From Sipunculus nudus (lineage: Eukaryota > Annelida > Sipuncula > Golfingiida > Sipunculidae), in the NCBI GenBank assembly GCA_026874595.1, contig CM049318.1, positions 49,504,750 through 49,568,749 on the forward strand: a DNA stretch of 64,000 bases, given 5' to 3'. The translations under genes were made by a program, and so were the position numbers. Positions 1-14,030 of the stretch are shown in pieces. The notes under the pieces were generated by a model, which worked only from the letters and a program-made list of their open reading frames with translations, was not told the origin of the DNA and did no database searches. Each line of letters begins with the position of its first letter. Positions within the stretch are counted from its first letter, which is position 1.

Positions 1-22
1 TCTCTGCAGAATAACAAAAAAT

Positions 23-262
23 CTATGATTTCAATCTCGACGTGGAATAAGAGGTTGAATATCCGCATACTCCTAAATGATGAGCATGCATTTCTAAAAG
101 CTCTAAACATGCACGGCTGCTCATGATCACAAAGTCTAACGGGTTACCTAACCGGGGGATACTTTTCTTCGCTACTAATTTTCTCCGCCCGTGCCAGAGG
201 TCCTCCCAGAGTAGGTCTTTCTTTCCGCTGGCATGCTGCCAAAATTTCGGGTTAGACGCCAT
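23..262 (-). CDS. Possible exon at the window's left edge, unrecognised
   Basis: Minus-strand frame from ATG at 262 (context ACATGG) encoding MASNPKFWQHASGKKDLLWE and on to LLEMHAHHLG. The composition is more coding-like and more GC-rich than its flank. A GTATGC donor could end it near 67. No domain recognised; the gene, if real, would run out of the window to the left. Confidence 0.2.
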   Translation of the reverse strand: MASNPKFWQHASGKKDLLWEDLWHGRRKLVAKKSIPRLGNPLDFVIMSSRACLELLEMHAHHLGVCGYSTSYSTSRLKS

Positions 263-2684
263 GTATTTTGTTCCTCATCTGCTGAATATAAATTAAAGTA
301 AGTAAAGTAATAATCCTTCATCATATCGGGCTTAACATGAATTAATTACAAATTCATTTTTTTGCACGTTCATTTTCACAGTTCTTTTTTTTATTTTTCA
401 TTAGACATTCACGGACAGATGTTTAAACAGGAGCGTGAGGGGAGCAAAAGGCTCGCCAACATAAAATCTGTTCAACGAATATATAAATGGACTTCAATTT
501 TTATATATCGCCATACATTTTAGATCCTTCAAATAAACCAGTATTAAATAACCCTTTAATACAATGTAGATTATGCAAATTTTAATCTATGATGAAATTT
601 ATTTCAGTTAAACAAAATTCATGTAAAGAGATTCAATTGTTCTATAAAACCTGCATGCCTTTAGAGGAAAATATAGAAAAAATTCAAAATGAATGACTGT
701 CCATTAATAAAGAACATCTGATTAAATGTTCCATTGATCTTAAACCAAGAAATGGTCGTTAAAATTTACTTTGCATAAACAAGTTCCGTATGGGCAAATG
801 TTATGGATATGGTATTAAGTTGCAAATCTGACCCGTAGGTCTGTATATACAGGTAGATTATTTCTTTTTTACAGGTTGAAATAGATCAAAATGTTTTCTA
901 TATGTTTTCTAAATGTTTGTACCATTATATTTTGAAACATGTTAATATATACCTTGTATCTTAGGAGAGGAATTAATATAGGGCTATGCCCTGTTTTCCG
1001 ATCCTTATTGATGATTCAATAAACTACTGTTTACACCAAAATGTTTTCTATATGCATATTACAATAACTATAAACTGATTTTATTAATAAATGATACTCG
1101 GAACGGTGTAAATTTGTCATGCAATTTTTAAACCTTTTTGACAGTATATAAATAAACATTTAGGAATCAAAGATTTCTTTAGAAATTATATACAAGTGCA
1201 AATAATTTGACAATAAAAAATCCGTACTTTGGTTTCACACCAAGAGGTACAGATGGTGTGCGAAATCTCATCCGTGTTTACCACATCGCAAAGCTGCTGT
1301 TTTCATGCACAAAATTATTCATTTGACACTGGATCTTGTTGCAGTTACTTTGTGGAAATATGCGTGGTATCAGTAAGTCATGAAGGAGACATCAAAATTT
1401 CCTGGGACGGACATTTGAATATATGTTCCGTCGAGCCTACTTGAACATCTTTCCTACTAAATTGAAACAGACACCGCAGCGGCTTTCACTCTAAGCATTT
1501 CACTTATCCTAACCAGTTTAGATGTCTAAATTTGTAACATAAACCTTATTTTTACCACAATATATCAGTTTCAGTCACGTTTGACAAGATATGATAAAAA
1601 ACCATATTTGAAAACGATATCACGATATACACAATATGCAGACCGCTGTATCGTGATATAACGATATATCGATACTATTAAACACGGTTATAGATCAAGC
1701 GTGACGGGGAAGGGGTGACCTTACCTGTAGGGACCAGGTTGTCTCCGTTTTCTGGTAATAAACACGGGTGACTGATTCACAAGATGCTTCTTAGTGCTTA
1801 AATCCTACACAAGGCAAGTTGAAACACATCAGTTGTATTGCCTTGTCAAATCCAGAGGGAGGTCAGTGCCTGGCTTGGGCACATCGATATACATGATCTT
1901 AACACATGCAGGACCATTACGCTGGATTATATTCCGAATGAACAGAAGGAAGATCTTGTAACTGTGGTCCAAAACCAATGCGAGACACCTAACAAACTGA
2001 CAATTTCTATATTTTGCTATATCATAACGTTTTAGTCAATAGACCGGCCGAGCTCGGTGGTCCCTTGTTATTAATATATAGATCGATCAAGACTTCACTT
2101 GGGAAGGCCAACTTTTGCTAATTATATTCCGCCTGAGTAAAGCCGTCCTAAATAGTCGGAAATAAAAGCAACACACCTGAGCGACATTTCTCGACACACA
2201 AAAAGCGTTTGATGCGGCCTGGTCCTACACTGGAATATCCTATCTAACAAATTTGTTAGATTAATATCATCATTCCTGCCTAATTAAAATACCTCATAAT
2301 TAAGGTTAAACGTGTGGAATTAGAAAGGACAACATTTGAGGCCAGGACTCAGCAAAGCTCAGTGTTTAGGGGTTAAGTTAAAACGAACTAATTAGGACAG
2401 TACAGAACACATATTTCAGGGTCACAAGTGCCAACTAGGGGCGCCAATGTAGGGGAAACGGTTATATTTCTCCCAGATTTTGAGCAAAGGGGATGGTCAA
2501 TGTAATCATACCCCTGCTATTCATAGAACAACAGGTATGTTTTAGGATTGTAATATATTAATAATTAGAATTATAGACTTTGGTTCCTTTTATGTTTTAG
2601 TTTCAATTATTTTTTTTTTTTCTAAACTTGGTTTACAATCAGCCTATACTGGACATGTAATACCTTATTTTCTACAACCTTACA
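263..2684. other. Gene-free AT-rich stretch
   Basis: No exon-like or RNA-like signal found. A small ATCG-ATAT palindromic patch (about 1615-1675, CGATATATCG) is the only visible structure. Confidence 0.5.
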
Positions 2685-2687
2685 CTA

Positions 2688-2732
<45 letters not shown>

Positions 2733-2788
2733 TATATATATATATATATTTATATTAAGGTATGTGTGAGTATGCGTGTCCCCCCCCC

Positions 2789-2830
<42 letters not shown>

Positions 2831-2870
2831 TAAGGTATGTGTGAGTATGCGTGTCCCCCCCCCCCCGAAG
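2685..2870. repeat. Compound TA microsatellite with duplicated flank
   Basis: Two tracts of (TA)n are each followed by the same 43-45-base flank (TTTATATTAAGGTATGTG...GTGTCCCC, ending in poly-C). The whole motif, including the C run, has duplicated in tandem. Confidence 0.9.
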
Positions 2871-3987
2871 ACAAATTGACGCCATGGTGCCAAAGCGGAC
2901 CAAGCCCAACTCGACCGCACCAGAGTGACACATGACCCAGAAAAAAACACAAACAGTCCTACTTTGCACCGCCTACAAAACAAAATCGTTTTATCCTTTC
3001 CATGAAATTCTACTTTAGCGTCATCAGTTAGAGTACATCAGTTGAAAAAAATGAAGCATATCGAATATGACGTAGGATTAGTGCTCTGAAGGATGTGTTC
3101 ATAAATTATAGATAGAATATAAACTAAAGGACGATATACACTATAGATAGAGCTACATACCAAAATAAATTTTTGATCGGCAGATAAGCCGTTTTTGAGT
3201 AGTTCACATAGTACCGGCCAGACGGCGCTGCAGTAGCTCCTTCGAGAAATATTCAATTTCTGAGGATTTAGCTGAAGAAACTGGATCCAGTTGACACGGA
3301 CTCCGTTTTGCACTCGGACTCGGATTCTGTGAACTCCACTACATCACTGATCCGAATTCTCCTATGTATAAAATCCAAACGGTCCTATTTTTCTCCAATC
3401 TTGTAACTTATGACATGACGCAACATTCCCCATTAAGCATCCCCCGTCTGTTAAACCGTTGACATCATTGTATAGTAACCACCACAGCTGTCGTAGTTAA
3501 ATTTGACAAATCTATTGATACTGTGATATATATCTAAAAGTGAGCTTTCTTTTTCGACACGGATTATTCATGTATTTAAATTCTGTGCGGTTTCAACACC
3601 GATGACATTTACATTCTGTAAGTTGTTCACACATTTACATAGGTCTTTATAATATTTGACTTTTTTTTCTCCTGGACTCGAGATGGATTCGGCCTGATTT
3701 CTCGAATCCTTATCTCGAATAAAATTTCGAATCAGGGACACTCGAGTCTGAGGCCGAGTCCCTAAAAATGTTGACTCGAGTCAAAGTCCGGACTAGAGTC
3801 CTATATCACTAGGACAGCATGATCCAGTTCGAAATAATTAAAGTTATACCACCATAGGCCTGCACACGGAACCGGTACCAATGACTCACTGATCCAACTT
3901 ATAAAACAACATGAAAGAAATGATTTATGTACTCTGCCTCAAAGGAAGAAGCAACTCCAAGCAATCGTATACAAGCAATGGGAATGT

Positions 3988-4165
3988 AGTGGCGGATCCA
4001 AGGTAACCCCCCCCCCCTTTTTCTGAGCCGAGACAATTATTTTTAGGGTTTCAAAGAACTCTGCGACCTGGACCCACTCCTTTCCGGACCAGAAGACCTT
4101 TTTTTGTCTTATTTTAGTCTTCCTGTTTTGGACCCTCCCCTTTCCAAAATCCTGGAGCCACCCCT
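3988..4165 (-). mobile_element. Short hAT-like MITE, copy 1
   Basis: The ends are near inverted: AGTGGCGGATCC at the left, GGAGCCACCCCT at the right. GGAATGT flanks both sides (3981-3987 and 4166-4172), a likely target-site duplication. The interior (GGACC...CCGGACC, C runs) matches copies near 18.1, 43.4 and 51.6 kb. Too short to encode a transposase. Confidence 0.7.
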
Positions 4166-6666
4166 GGAATGTCAAACCAAATCAAACACAAACAGTTTGA
4201 GGCCGTTACAAACTATGCCAGAAGAATAAATAAACAAAAATTCAATGCAGAATAACTGGTAGGAAAAAGGAATACATAGTTATTGCCCAATGGATCGAAA
4301 GAGACTATCCTCGATCAAGATAGGACCAACGACTGGCCGAGGACTGCTGGACTGAATTCGGAAACAGAAGGGTTCGTGTCTTGATGTACGGTCTCGAGTT
4401 GTGAAATGGTCTCGAGTTTGACAGCTCTCAAGACACCGCTTTGTGACCCGAAAATAATAAGGATAACGTGTGGTAAAATATAACGTGTCACTACTTTATA
4501 TTTAAAACTTAAGTCAAAACTTTAAGGAAATTTCGCTTACAAGAAATACTGTTGTACAATATCGAGTGTTTATAAACAGGCATTTTTAACATTCAAACAT
4601 TGCCAGTGTAGTGCGATAATATTGAACAAACTTTACACCGATTGTTCCCCACTGAAAAAAAAAAAGATCGCCGGATTTGTTGAGCTTGTCAATTTCAACG
4701 CGCGTGCAGGTTCGAATGCAGCACGGCTGCCATGCAGAATCTGCTGACATTGACGCCACTATATCGGGCTGCAAAGACCCAATACAAGCAGGTGCTACCT
4801 ATAAGGCAGTAACGCAAATAATTCTTATATAGATGTTCTTTCATGTTTGCGTTAAAGCTCCTAAGCTTGAGAGTTTACCCTCTTAAGCTTGGTCAGATCA
4901 GACTAAAATCGGTAAGCTGACGTTTAGCTTGAGGACATGCAACAGCCCCTACATATTACACATAATGCAGTTGGGTTGACTCAGTTGAGATATCAATTGT
5001 AACTTACTGTTCAGTATGTATGAAAATACTGGCACTTAATCGCAAGAAAACCAAATATTTGTTTCCTCCATCGCTCTTTTTTACAGCCTTTTAAGGAATA
5101 CTGGGAAGACTTAGGAGGGTCTTTTCTTTGGCGACGTATTTGGATCTTTGAGGGAACCACCATCTATTGGGTATTATTTGGTAATTTGCATAGATATCCC
5201 TTTTGATATGCATGAGATTCCTGTTAGGGGTTGTGTTGGATCAAAGGGAATGTTCTCCCCTGGCCCCCACAGGTGTTCGGAATTCATTCCTAAATATGGA
5301 GTTTGAATGTTCTGGCTAAGCAACTGCCTACATGTTCTGACAGGCATGCAAGAAATACAAGGTCAAGATGACACAAAACGGTATGAACATCAACATTGTG
5401 TAACTGAGATTTGATCATACTGTGGGAAAAGCCAGTTCTAACTGATAAAGAGGTTAGAGCCAGATATATATTCTCACTAAAGATAGGAACGATAACACGT
5501 GCGTCCTCATCAATATGACAATATGATCAGAAAGTAAAGACTCTGTAAAATAGATGAACACTGTACAGATAAAAAGATCTCGAAATTGTTATCCCAGTCC
5601 AGATTACCTGATTGATTTGGATTCGGAAATGATCCGGATTCAGGAACGGCGTCAAGAAATATTCACATATGTATGGTGTCTTATGAATGGTTTTTCCTGG
5701 GAAAACGTTGTTTTGGGACAATGGAGATCACCCCCCCCCCCCCATAGCATTCATTAAAATGTAGATTTCTAGTATTCAGTTAATGAGTATTTAAGAAATA
5801 TGATTCATAGATAGTTGAAATCTACACCTTAATATATTTATGCAAGGAATTTCAAATAATATAATATTAAAATAACTTTAAAGAGAACTCTTGTGCATTC
5901 TATATTGTCTCCTGTTTCCATTGTTATATAACGCTTCAAGTTTCCCATGTTTAATGTAGTTCATTATATATAATGAATATAAATCGTTTTACCCTGTGGT
6001 AGAAACGATGGTAAGGCAATTCTGATCGATTCACTATTTAAACATATTTGATTAGATAAATTAGATGAAAATAAATTAATAAATATGATAAATATAAAAA
6101 GTAATATGATTAATATATATTGCACCGCCAGCAGAATCAGTCCGGAGCAGTTATTATAACGGTATAATTAAGCTACGTTTGTACGTGCACCGTGTGCAAC
6201 TGTATTTGTATGTAATATGTAGATGATATATATTGTAATAAATTAAGCATAATAGGTCAAAGGTTAAGATAATTTTATGTTGCACTTACACGCGCTACAA
6301 GAACACGTACACTTGTCATAAAACGTACTTGGGTTATACATGATGTGTTCACTGAGGCGGAGAGAAAATTTGTTTACACTTGTTATAGACAAGCTCGGCT
6401 TTCCCGCCATACCTATACTGCTTTCACCTCGCTTTGTTCAAATACGTTTCACTGATGTTGGTCATTCGTCTTCAGTCTGGTTCATGCGACGAGCTTGTCT
6501 CGTCCAAAGACGCTTTATCCCGATTCGCTCTGCTTCTCTCCATCAACATCTTGAGTTCGGCTCTACTGTGTTAGCCGTGTATGGTTCCTAATAGGGGGAC
6601 TTTTAAGTGACTTTTTAGGCGGTGTCAACATAAAATTACTACCTTTCTGTTGTCTTTGGCTGATTT

Positions 6667-7071
6667 ATGAAACTTTTGGAAGGTTGTAGCATCAATGTGA
6701 TGCTCATATGCCCTACATATCCAAAATTGTACCAAGAATCCCAATGTTTACATGGAGAAGAAGCCGCCATGTTATATGAACAGTCCCACAGTCCTTTGCA
6801 ACGAGATTTAGACCGTGACCCCGCTCTGATACTATCGGTGTTGGAACTGGAAAAAGCAGGCGTTAATAGGGGTCTGTGCAGGGTACCAGTCGATCAAGGT
6901 CCGCTCATAACAAGTTCCTTAACTTTGTTATGTTTAAATCACGGCGGGCGTACAAGGATCTTAGGGGATAAAGTTTCATTAAAATATAATGGTAAGAATG
7001 TGGTAATGGTTCTAGAAAATCCCATTTACTACCAAAGACACGTCCAAATGTATTTTGATGTGTATATTTAG
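6667..7071 (+). CDS. Unrecognised open frame of 134 codons
   Basis: Longest frame in the left half not explained by simple repeats. It starts ATG (MKLLEGCSINVML) and contains an acidic middle region (LQRDLDRDPALILSVLELEKAG). No signal peptide, domain or motif recognised. The preceding 300 bases are richer in GC than their surroundings, so the block may be a decayed coding or element remnant. Chance is a real alternative. Confidence 0.15.
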   Translation: MKLLEGCSINVMLICPTYPKLYQESQCLHGEEAAMLYEQSHSPLQRDLDRDPALILSVLELEKAGVNRGLCRVPVDQGPLITSSLTLLCLNHGGRTRILGDKVSLKYNGKNVVMVLENPIYYQRHVQMYFDVYI

Positions 7072-7886
7072 CATTTTATGAGTTTTTTTTTGTCCTTCTA
7101 CAATTTTACCATTACACGGCCAGGGCCACAACTGTGATCTTGTTACAGTTGTGGATTTTGCAACAAGTGACGCGCCAGATTTGGAACAACTTTAAAATAT
7201 TCCGCATTCAAATTTGATAATATATCCTGCTAAATTTGTATGACTCAGATTATCAATTTCATTCTTTTTTAAATATCTCAAATAAAATATTTATTTTAAA
7301 AAAATTATTACAATATTATTGCAACAGGATAGTTCATTCCACAAACGGTGTTTTTCAACAAGTTTCTGTCATACAATGTAAAGCATTTGATTCAATTGAC
7401 ATAAAGACATTAGTTTTTTTTAGACGCATTCCATACATAAAAAAATCTTAGCTTTAGGCGACAACCCGAAGGAATCGTTGAATGAAAACTGAAATCTTCT
7501 TCTCAGGAAAGGTTCGGCATTTTTTTAACCCCCCCCCCCCCCCCCAGTTTGCAGGGTTTATCAGGGTTGATGAGTTGATCACTATATAAAAATTGTGACA
7601 AATTGTTTTTAAGGTGGAACTTAAGTGCAAGAACATCGATTACATTTTCTTTTCTTCTTATACCCGTGTTTTGCGCTAGATCTCAAATATGGCTGATTAA
7701 AAAAATGAACTTTGTGCAAAATATTATTTACAGGTCACAGATTTACACCTGATCATAATTTTTGACCTTGACCTAATTTCGAGGGACGTGCACACCGTAT
7801 CTCAATCCCCATTATCGCTCAGTTTTGATTGTCAGGGTGTCGATCGCTCTTGCGATTGCTAACATATAGTTCAAAACCATATTTTT

Positions 7887-9010
7887 ATGCCCCCGCCACA
7901 AAGTGGCCGGGGCATATAGTTTTACCCATGTCCGTCCTTCCATCCTTCCGTCATTCCATAATCAAACAGTTGTACGGACATTTTTTCGCAAAGTCTGCAG
8001 ATATTGGCCTGATTTTTTTGTGTGTGGGCAGATATAGCCCAGTTACAGATCGAGTTCGCGTTTCGTCCCGGTTGACCTACTTTTGACCGTTTTACGGCTC
8101 CTAAACTTTGAAAATTTCATAAAAAATAGAAATTTCATGACATATACACATGTACGGTTTTTTTTTCGCAATGCCTGCAGATATTGGCCTGATTTTTTTG
8201 TGTGTGGGCAGATAATGACCAGTTACAGATCGAGTTCGCGTTTCGTCCCGGTTGACCTACTTTTGAACGTTTTACGCCTCCTGAACTCAGAAAAATTCGT
8301 GAAAAATAGAAATATTCATGACAGATACACATGTATGGACTTTTTTTTTGTGTGGGCAGATAATGACCAGTTACAGATCGAGTTCACATTTTGTCCCAGT
8401 TGACTTACTTTTGACCGTTTGACAGTGCTCTAACATAGAAAATTTCATAAAAAAGTGCACATGTATGGACTTTTTTTCGCAGTGCCTGCAGATACGGGCC
8501 TGATTTTTGGTGTGTAGGCAGATAATGACCAGTTACAGATCGAGACTGTTTTGTCCCAGTTGACCTACTTTTGACCATTTGACTGCTCCTGAACATAGAA
8601 AGTTTCATGAAAAATAGAAATTTTCATAACAAATGCATATGTACTGACTTTTTTTCCTCAATGCCTGCAGATACCACCCTGATTTTTTATGTGTGGGCAG
8701 ATAATGACAGTTACAGATCAAGTTCGCGTTTCGTCCTGGTTGACCTACTTTTGATTGTTTTACGGCTCCTAAACATAGAAAATTTCATGAAAGACAGAAA
8801 TTTTTATGGAAAATGCACATGTATGGAATTTTTTTCACAATGCCTGCATATACTGGCATGATTTTTGGTGTGTTGCTTGATGTTGACCCGTTACAGATTG
8901 AGTTTGCATTTTGCCCTTGTTGACCTACTTTTGACCATACGACACCTCCTGAACTTAAAAATGTTTTCAAAATTTTACAAATGTTTCTAATTTGCCCCAG
9001 GCGGGGGCAT
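7887..9010. mobile_element. TIR element with about 180-bp internal tandem repeats
   Basis: Bounded by ATGCCCCCGCC and GGCGGGGGCAT inverted ends. Inside, a unit of about 180 bases (TTTTTTCGCA, CTGCAGATAT, TGTGTGGGCAGATA, GTTACAGATCGAG, TTGACCTACTTTTGA, ACACATGTA) repeats about six times, one copy shortened by a deletion. Frames across it are repeat artefacts. Such elements are non-autonomous and abundant in marine invertebrate genomes. Confidence 0.75.
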
Positions 9011-10199
9011 TCGTGTCGTTCCGACACATCTAGTTTCATGAAGTGACACGCCACGTGATCCCGTGGAGATGCTCGTAAAATTCCTATGTTCACACGAACA
9101 CACACCCTCACCTATTCACACACACATATGTGTAAAAAAAATGCGGAGCCCTGATTGAGCATGTATGAAGGAAAATGTTATGTAGATAGGTGACGAGTAT
9201 TAACGTTAATAAATTGTATATGCTGCATGCAATAGCGCGCTGCGGGTGTGAGCCTGCGTAGGACGCATACCAGCACAAGAGAATTGCAAAAAATACCACA
9301 GTAACGATGTAAAAGAATTTACGTTAAGGTCCTCGGAGTCGCGCGATCTTCAAATATTTCGGACCAGCTTTGGTTAAAAATAATCATGGACACAGCGGCA
9401 GGTAATACGTGAAACGGCGTCCCATTGTGCCAGTTTCCACACATCCATGCACAGAACGTTAGTATGTATTCTAGGAATGCACGATGCCGTTTTAACGAGG
9501 CATTCCGTATAAAACCCAAAGCTCCCGTGTCGTGAGAATGATTTGGGCGTGAAAGGTCGCTCCGTAAGGATTCCTGCTAACTCTGTTTTATGACCCTAGA
9601 AGTGAAAGACGTGGAACCATTAAAAATAGAGGTATGTGACAGGAATGACAACGATGTGTCTCGTGTCTCCATGTTACATAACCCCCAGCAAAGAGGAAGC
9701 CCCTAAACACCAAAGTGTATCACATACCATAAACACGCCTAAACCTGGCTTCATATTAGTTGGGACAAAACTGCGTGATTTTCTTTTTTTTTTAGTGTTT
9801 CGCCAAGGATCCATTAACTCGATTCCACAGTACAAAAGACCTATACACACATAAAATAACCATTTTTATGTGAATTAATTATATCAAATGTTATGTGGAC
9901 GAAATATTGTTAACAAAAAAATAATGGTATCATTTAAAAAACAATAAATCTTTGAACATACACGATCTATTTTTATTTATAATGACAACCTTTGACTTCA
10001 ACTTTGCTTTCGACGATTTGAACTCTTATTCACAAGGGTTTTCAATTTCGCAATAATTCCCATCTCGGAAATATCAGGAATTAGATAATATCATGAACAT
10101 AAGGCAACCACAGTACACAGACCTGAAAACATGAGTTCGAATTGTCGCCCAATCGAGTGGTAACACACAAACACATATGGGTAAAGATGAATATGTTAA

Positions 10200-11800
10200 T
10201 CTTGGTGATGATAACGAGTTTGGTGACTGAACAGACTTTGATGAGCATGGTGCTGAAAATTACTAATCATGACGAAGGAATTTAGTTATTATGGTGATGA
10301 TACTGATGAAGATGGTGCTCATGACTCAGCAGTTCCAGGATAATGCTCTGAGTGATTGATGTGATGCTGAATTATGACTGAGTTGATGACTGAGCTATCT
10401 GTATTAACGATTTTGGTGTTGAAGAAGTTAGCGATAAGCGATAAAAACTGTAAATATTATGAAATGATGTTACTGACTTAACAAATCATGAAAAAAATTG
10501 TTGTTCTTGGTGAGAAATATTTATAATGATGATTACTGATGATGATGATGGCAATAGATAATAACTGTAATTATGATGATGTTGCTGACTGAGCAACTCA
10601 GTATGATGTTGAATATGTCAAAAATGTGAATAATAACATTCATAATAATAAATGTTGTTGATGATGAAGATGATGACGAACATTGGTGATGAGGATGATG
10701 TTGTAAATGTTGTTGTACAGATGGTGGTGATGGTGGTGGTGGTGGTGATGATGGTGATGATGATGTTGATGTGTGATCAGTCAAAGATAATGTTACTGAT
10801 GATTGATGTTGAATGTGATGAAATTAGCAAGAGTAATGAAAATTATAATTATGTAGCTGACTTTTATGCCGACGACCTGTCTGTTAGTTATATTTATAAT
10901 CATGATGTGGGAGATGATGAATATGGTAATGATGATGATGACGATTGAGATCGAAATGATGATGACGATAATTATGATGACAATGATGATGACTGCAATT
11001 ATAACGCGAATGATGATAATAAATACTATGAAGACAGCGATGATGACGACTATTATAACGCCGATAGTGACAACGACATTTATGACGATAATGATGATTA
11101 CGACAATTATGACGACAACAGTGATGACGACAATCATGACGATAATGATGATGACGACAGGGATGATGACGACAATCATGAAGATAATGATGATGGTGAC
11201 AATTATGACGATAATGATGATGACGACAATTATGATGATGACAATTGTTACGACAGTGATGATGACAGCAATTATGACGATAATGATGATGACCACAATA
11301 ATGATGACGGCAATTATAACGCCAATGGTGATAACGACATTCACAACGACAGTGATCATAACTACAACTCTGATGACGACAATTTTGACGACAGTAATGA
11401 TGATGACGACAGTGATGATAACGAAATTCATGACGATATTGATGATGACGACAATTATGACGATAATGATGATGACGACAATTATGACGACAGCAATGAT
11501 GACGACAATCATGACGATACTGATGATGACGACCATTATGTTGACGGCAATTATAACGCCAATGGTGATAACGACCATCACAACGACAGTGATCATTACT
11601 ACAACTCTGATGACACTGATAAAGACGACAATTATGACGATAATGATGATGATGAAAACTCTGATGACATTGATGAAGATAATATTTACTGGGACAATAA
11701 TGATGACGATGAGTACGACGACGAAGATGGTGGTGGTGGTGACAAAAATGACGATTGTGATTACAATGATGATGATGATGATGTTTTTTTATGATATGAT
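10200..11800. repeat. GAT/GAC-rich degenerate trinucleotide tract
   Basis: A tract of ATG/GAT/GAC triplets, sparse at the left and nearly pure from 10900. A 27-base unit (AAT TAT GAC GAT AAT GAT GAT GAC GAC) recurs, and larger blocks repeat about 237 bases apart (around 11311 and 11548). Several frames on both strands stay open because of this composition. One plus frame (10949-11794) reads Asp/Asn/Tyr/His for 281 codons; see findings. Confidence 0.85.
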
Positions 11801-14030
11801 AATTGTTATGATATAGTTCTTATAATAACAACAACATACATACGTTACCAACGTCAAGGTCAGAAGGTGTTAAGAAGTGAACTTGCGGTTTGAGCGTAAA
11901 GTCAAAACTGCTTAGCGTGCCTGGTACTCATTTTTTTATATGTCAACCTGAAGTCGGTTCATCTAAACCAAGGCAATGATGGATGGACAAGAAGAACTAT
12001 TTCTACGGATCATTACAGTATATCCAGTCAAAACAGCGCGCGAAAGAGTAGGATGAAATAAAAAATATCCTCGACATGCAAGGAGCAGGGTATAATTAAT
12101 TATAGTAACAGAAGTCCTGTCACCAAGAGAGCTCTCATCAGGCCCTGGGTGTAAGTTTCCATATATATGCTTAGATACAAGAAGACGGACTACTCTATAA
12201 ATTGCACACGCAGACTCGAATAACATAGCGGAGAGCCAGCCAGGCGTTCACAGGAAGGCTCTAGGCCTCAACCGATAACGGTGGTTTGACGGGGATCTCA
12301 ATACTCCGACTTGGACAACTTTTTCGGTCTTGTTAAGCCATGATACACGATTAACCCTGTCGGTAAGTAATGCAATATTTATCAACATATCTTATTTCTT
12401 TATAATGAATTATACATTTTAAATAAATCCGCAATAGTATAACTATCAAATTACATGAATATTGCACTACATTTATCTACCGGTTTCCGTGCCGTACCAG
12501 GAAAATACAAATTGTCTTAATCAATACTTTGTACTGTTTGAATCTTTAAAAAAAACCTCTTTTGAGCCCTAATGTTTGTTGGCGTATGTTGCTATCTTTA
12601 AAAAAATCAGGAACTCTAAATCGGGGTATCAGACGGGAGAACATTGAAACTACCCTGAAATGCTACGGGCCACTCCCACAAGAAGTAGGCTTTATATATG
12701 TTAAGGCTTATTTCAGCTGATTTCGTTGAACGTTTTCAAGTCGCATTGTCTAATTGCGTGTTATACACACTAGCATATGTATATCTTTTAATATATCAAG
12801 ATTTATAAGCATTCATTTTTTACCTGTCCAAGAACCTATAATTATGTATTACATATGTATGCCGCCGCAATTGGTTGGGCCGACACTCGCAGTGTAAACA
12901 TGTCGTCACTTTATAAAGAAGTGAGACACTATTGTGCGCTTGATGACCTTTTCACTCATATGAAAGGTCACTTTTTAAAAGCGCTTTCGAATCCGTTGAA
13001 TATGTAAAGTATGCACCTAGAGGTGCGTGTATGCTTTTACAAATAGATTTTGTGGAAGTTTGTAGTAGCGTTTTGGGTCCTTCGTATACGGCACACATTA
13101 TGTCATTATGTCACTTCTGAATTTAACATACGCGGTCTGCCGTGTGGTATGATATTTTATGTCAGAGTGACCCATATACCATAAAGATAACAGAATATAG
13201 GACTGATAACCAAAATATCTTCCATGAATCATCTTATGGGCAAAAATAAGATATACAGTAGTTTCAGTTTTACAATGCCCCGTGGTTTACAATAATTTAT
13301 TATACAATTGATAATTATAACTTCTGTATTTCAAAGTATGCTTTCACAGATAGAGTTTTTTATGTGGTTACTGTCTTAGATTCTTTTCCTTAAACGTTAT
13401 ACATACAGATCAAACGGCATGGTGTACTTTTTCGATAGTTTTCAAGAAGACATGTTGAGTACTTGCCTATTCATTTTCAGTTCAGTTGTTCACATGACAT
13501 ATTAGGGTTTTGTTGTTTTAGAAATGTACTGTGATCAGTATTATTATACGTGCTATTATAAAATGAACAGATTGAATCATAAACCTAAACCCCATACCAA
13601 TTCCGATACCTTCGCACGCTTGGTAACATCTAATGACGGGACGGCGGCCAATTGTAGCCATGATGACTTGGGCCATCCGTATTAAACTAAAGAGGACATC
13701 TTCTTAGAGATGCTTTATAGGAGACGGGCTCCGGTCAAGGGGTCAAGTGATGTATATTATGCAAAGTTTTACCTATAAACAGATTTCTTGAGCTCGCGCG
13801 TATCGTCTTACCACAAAAACTTTGAATAGCTTACAATACCTGTGGGACACTTAAAGGCGTTGGCGCAGCGTGGTCAGGGCGCTTGCGTGGCTGCTGCATG
13901 TCAACATGGTGTTCCGTGTGATAGTTACGCGTTTTCTATTTGTGCTGTGCTGCACGTGGGTTGATTGCTAGGCGCCACCTGAAAATCGTGTTCCCTCTAT
14001 AAATCCAAGTATGAATCTAGATATCTACGT
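11801..14030. other. Gene-free stretch
   Basis: Nothing convincing. A possible diverged A-box (GTTGGCGCAGCGTGGTCAGG) sits at 13858 without a properly spaced B box. Confidence 0.45.

Noticed and set aside
2685-2969. Frames rich in Tyr-Ile repeats on both strands
   Set aside because: Translation of the TA microsatellite only.
7829-9111. Several 65-108-codon frames on both strands
   Set aside because: They repeat with the 180-bp units of the TIR element and share no protein domain.
10793-11816. Long open frames of 267 codons (minus) and 316 codons (plus) rich in Ile/Val or Met/Thr
   Set aside because: They are other-frame readings of the GAT/GAC tract; triplet repeats keep several frames open at once.
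13858-13990. tRNA-derived SINE
   Set aside because: A-box-like sequence only; the nearest B-box-like motif is about 95 bases away, too far for a tRNA head.
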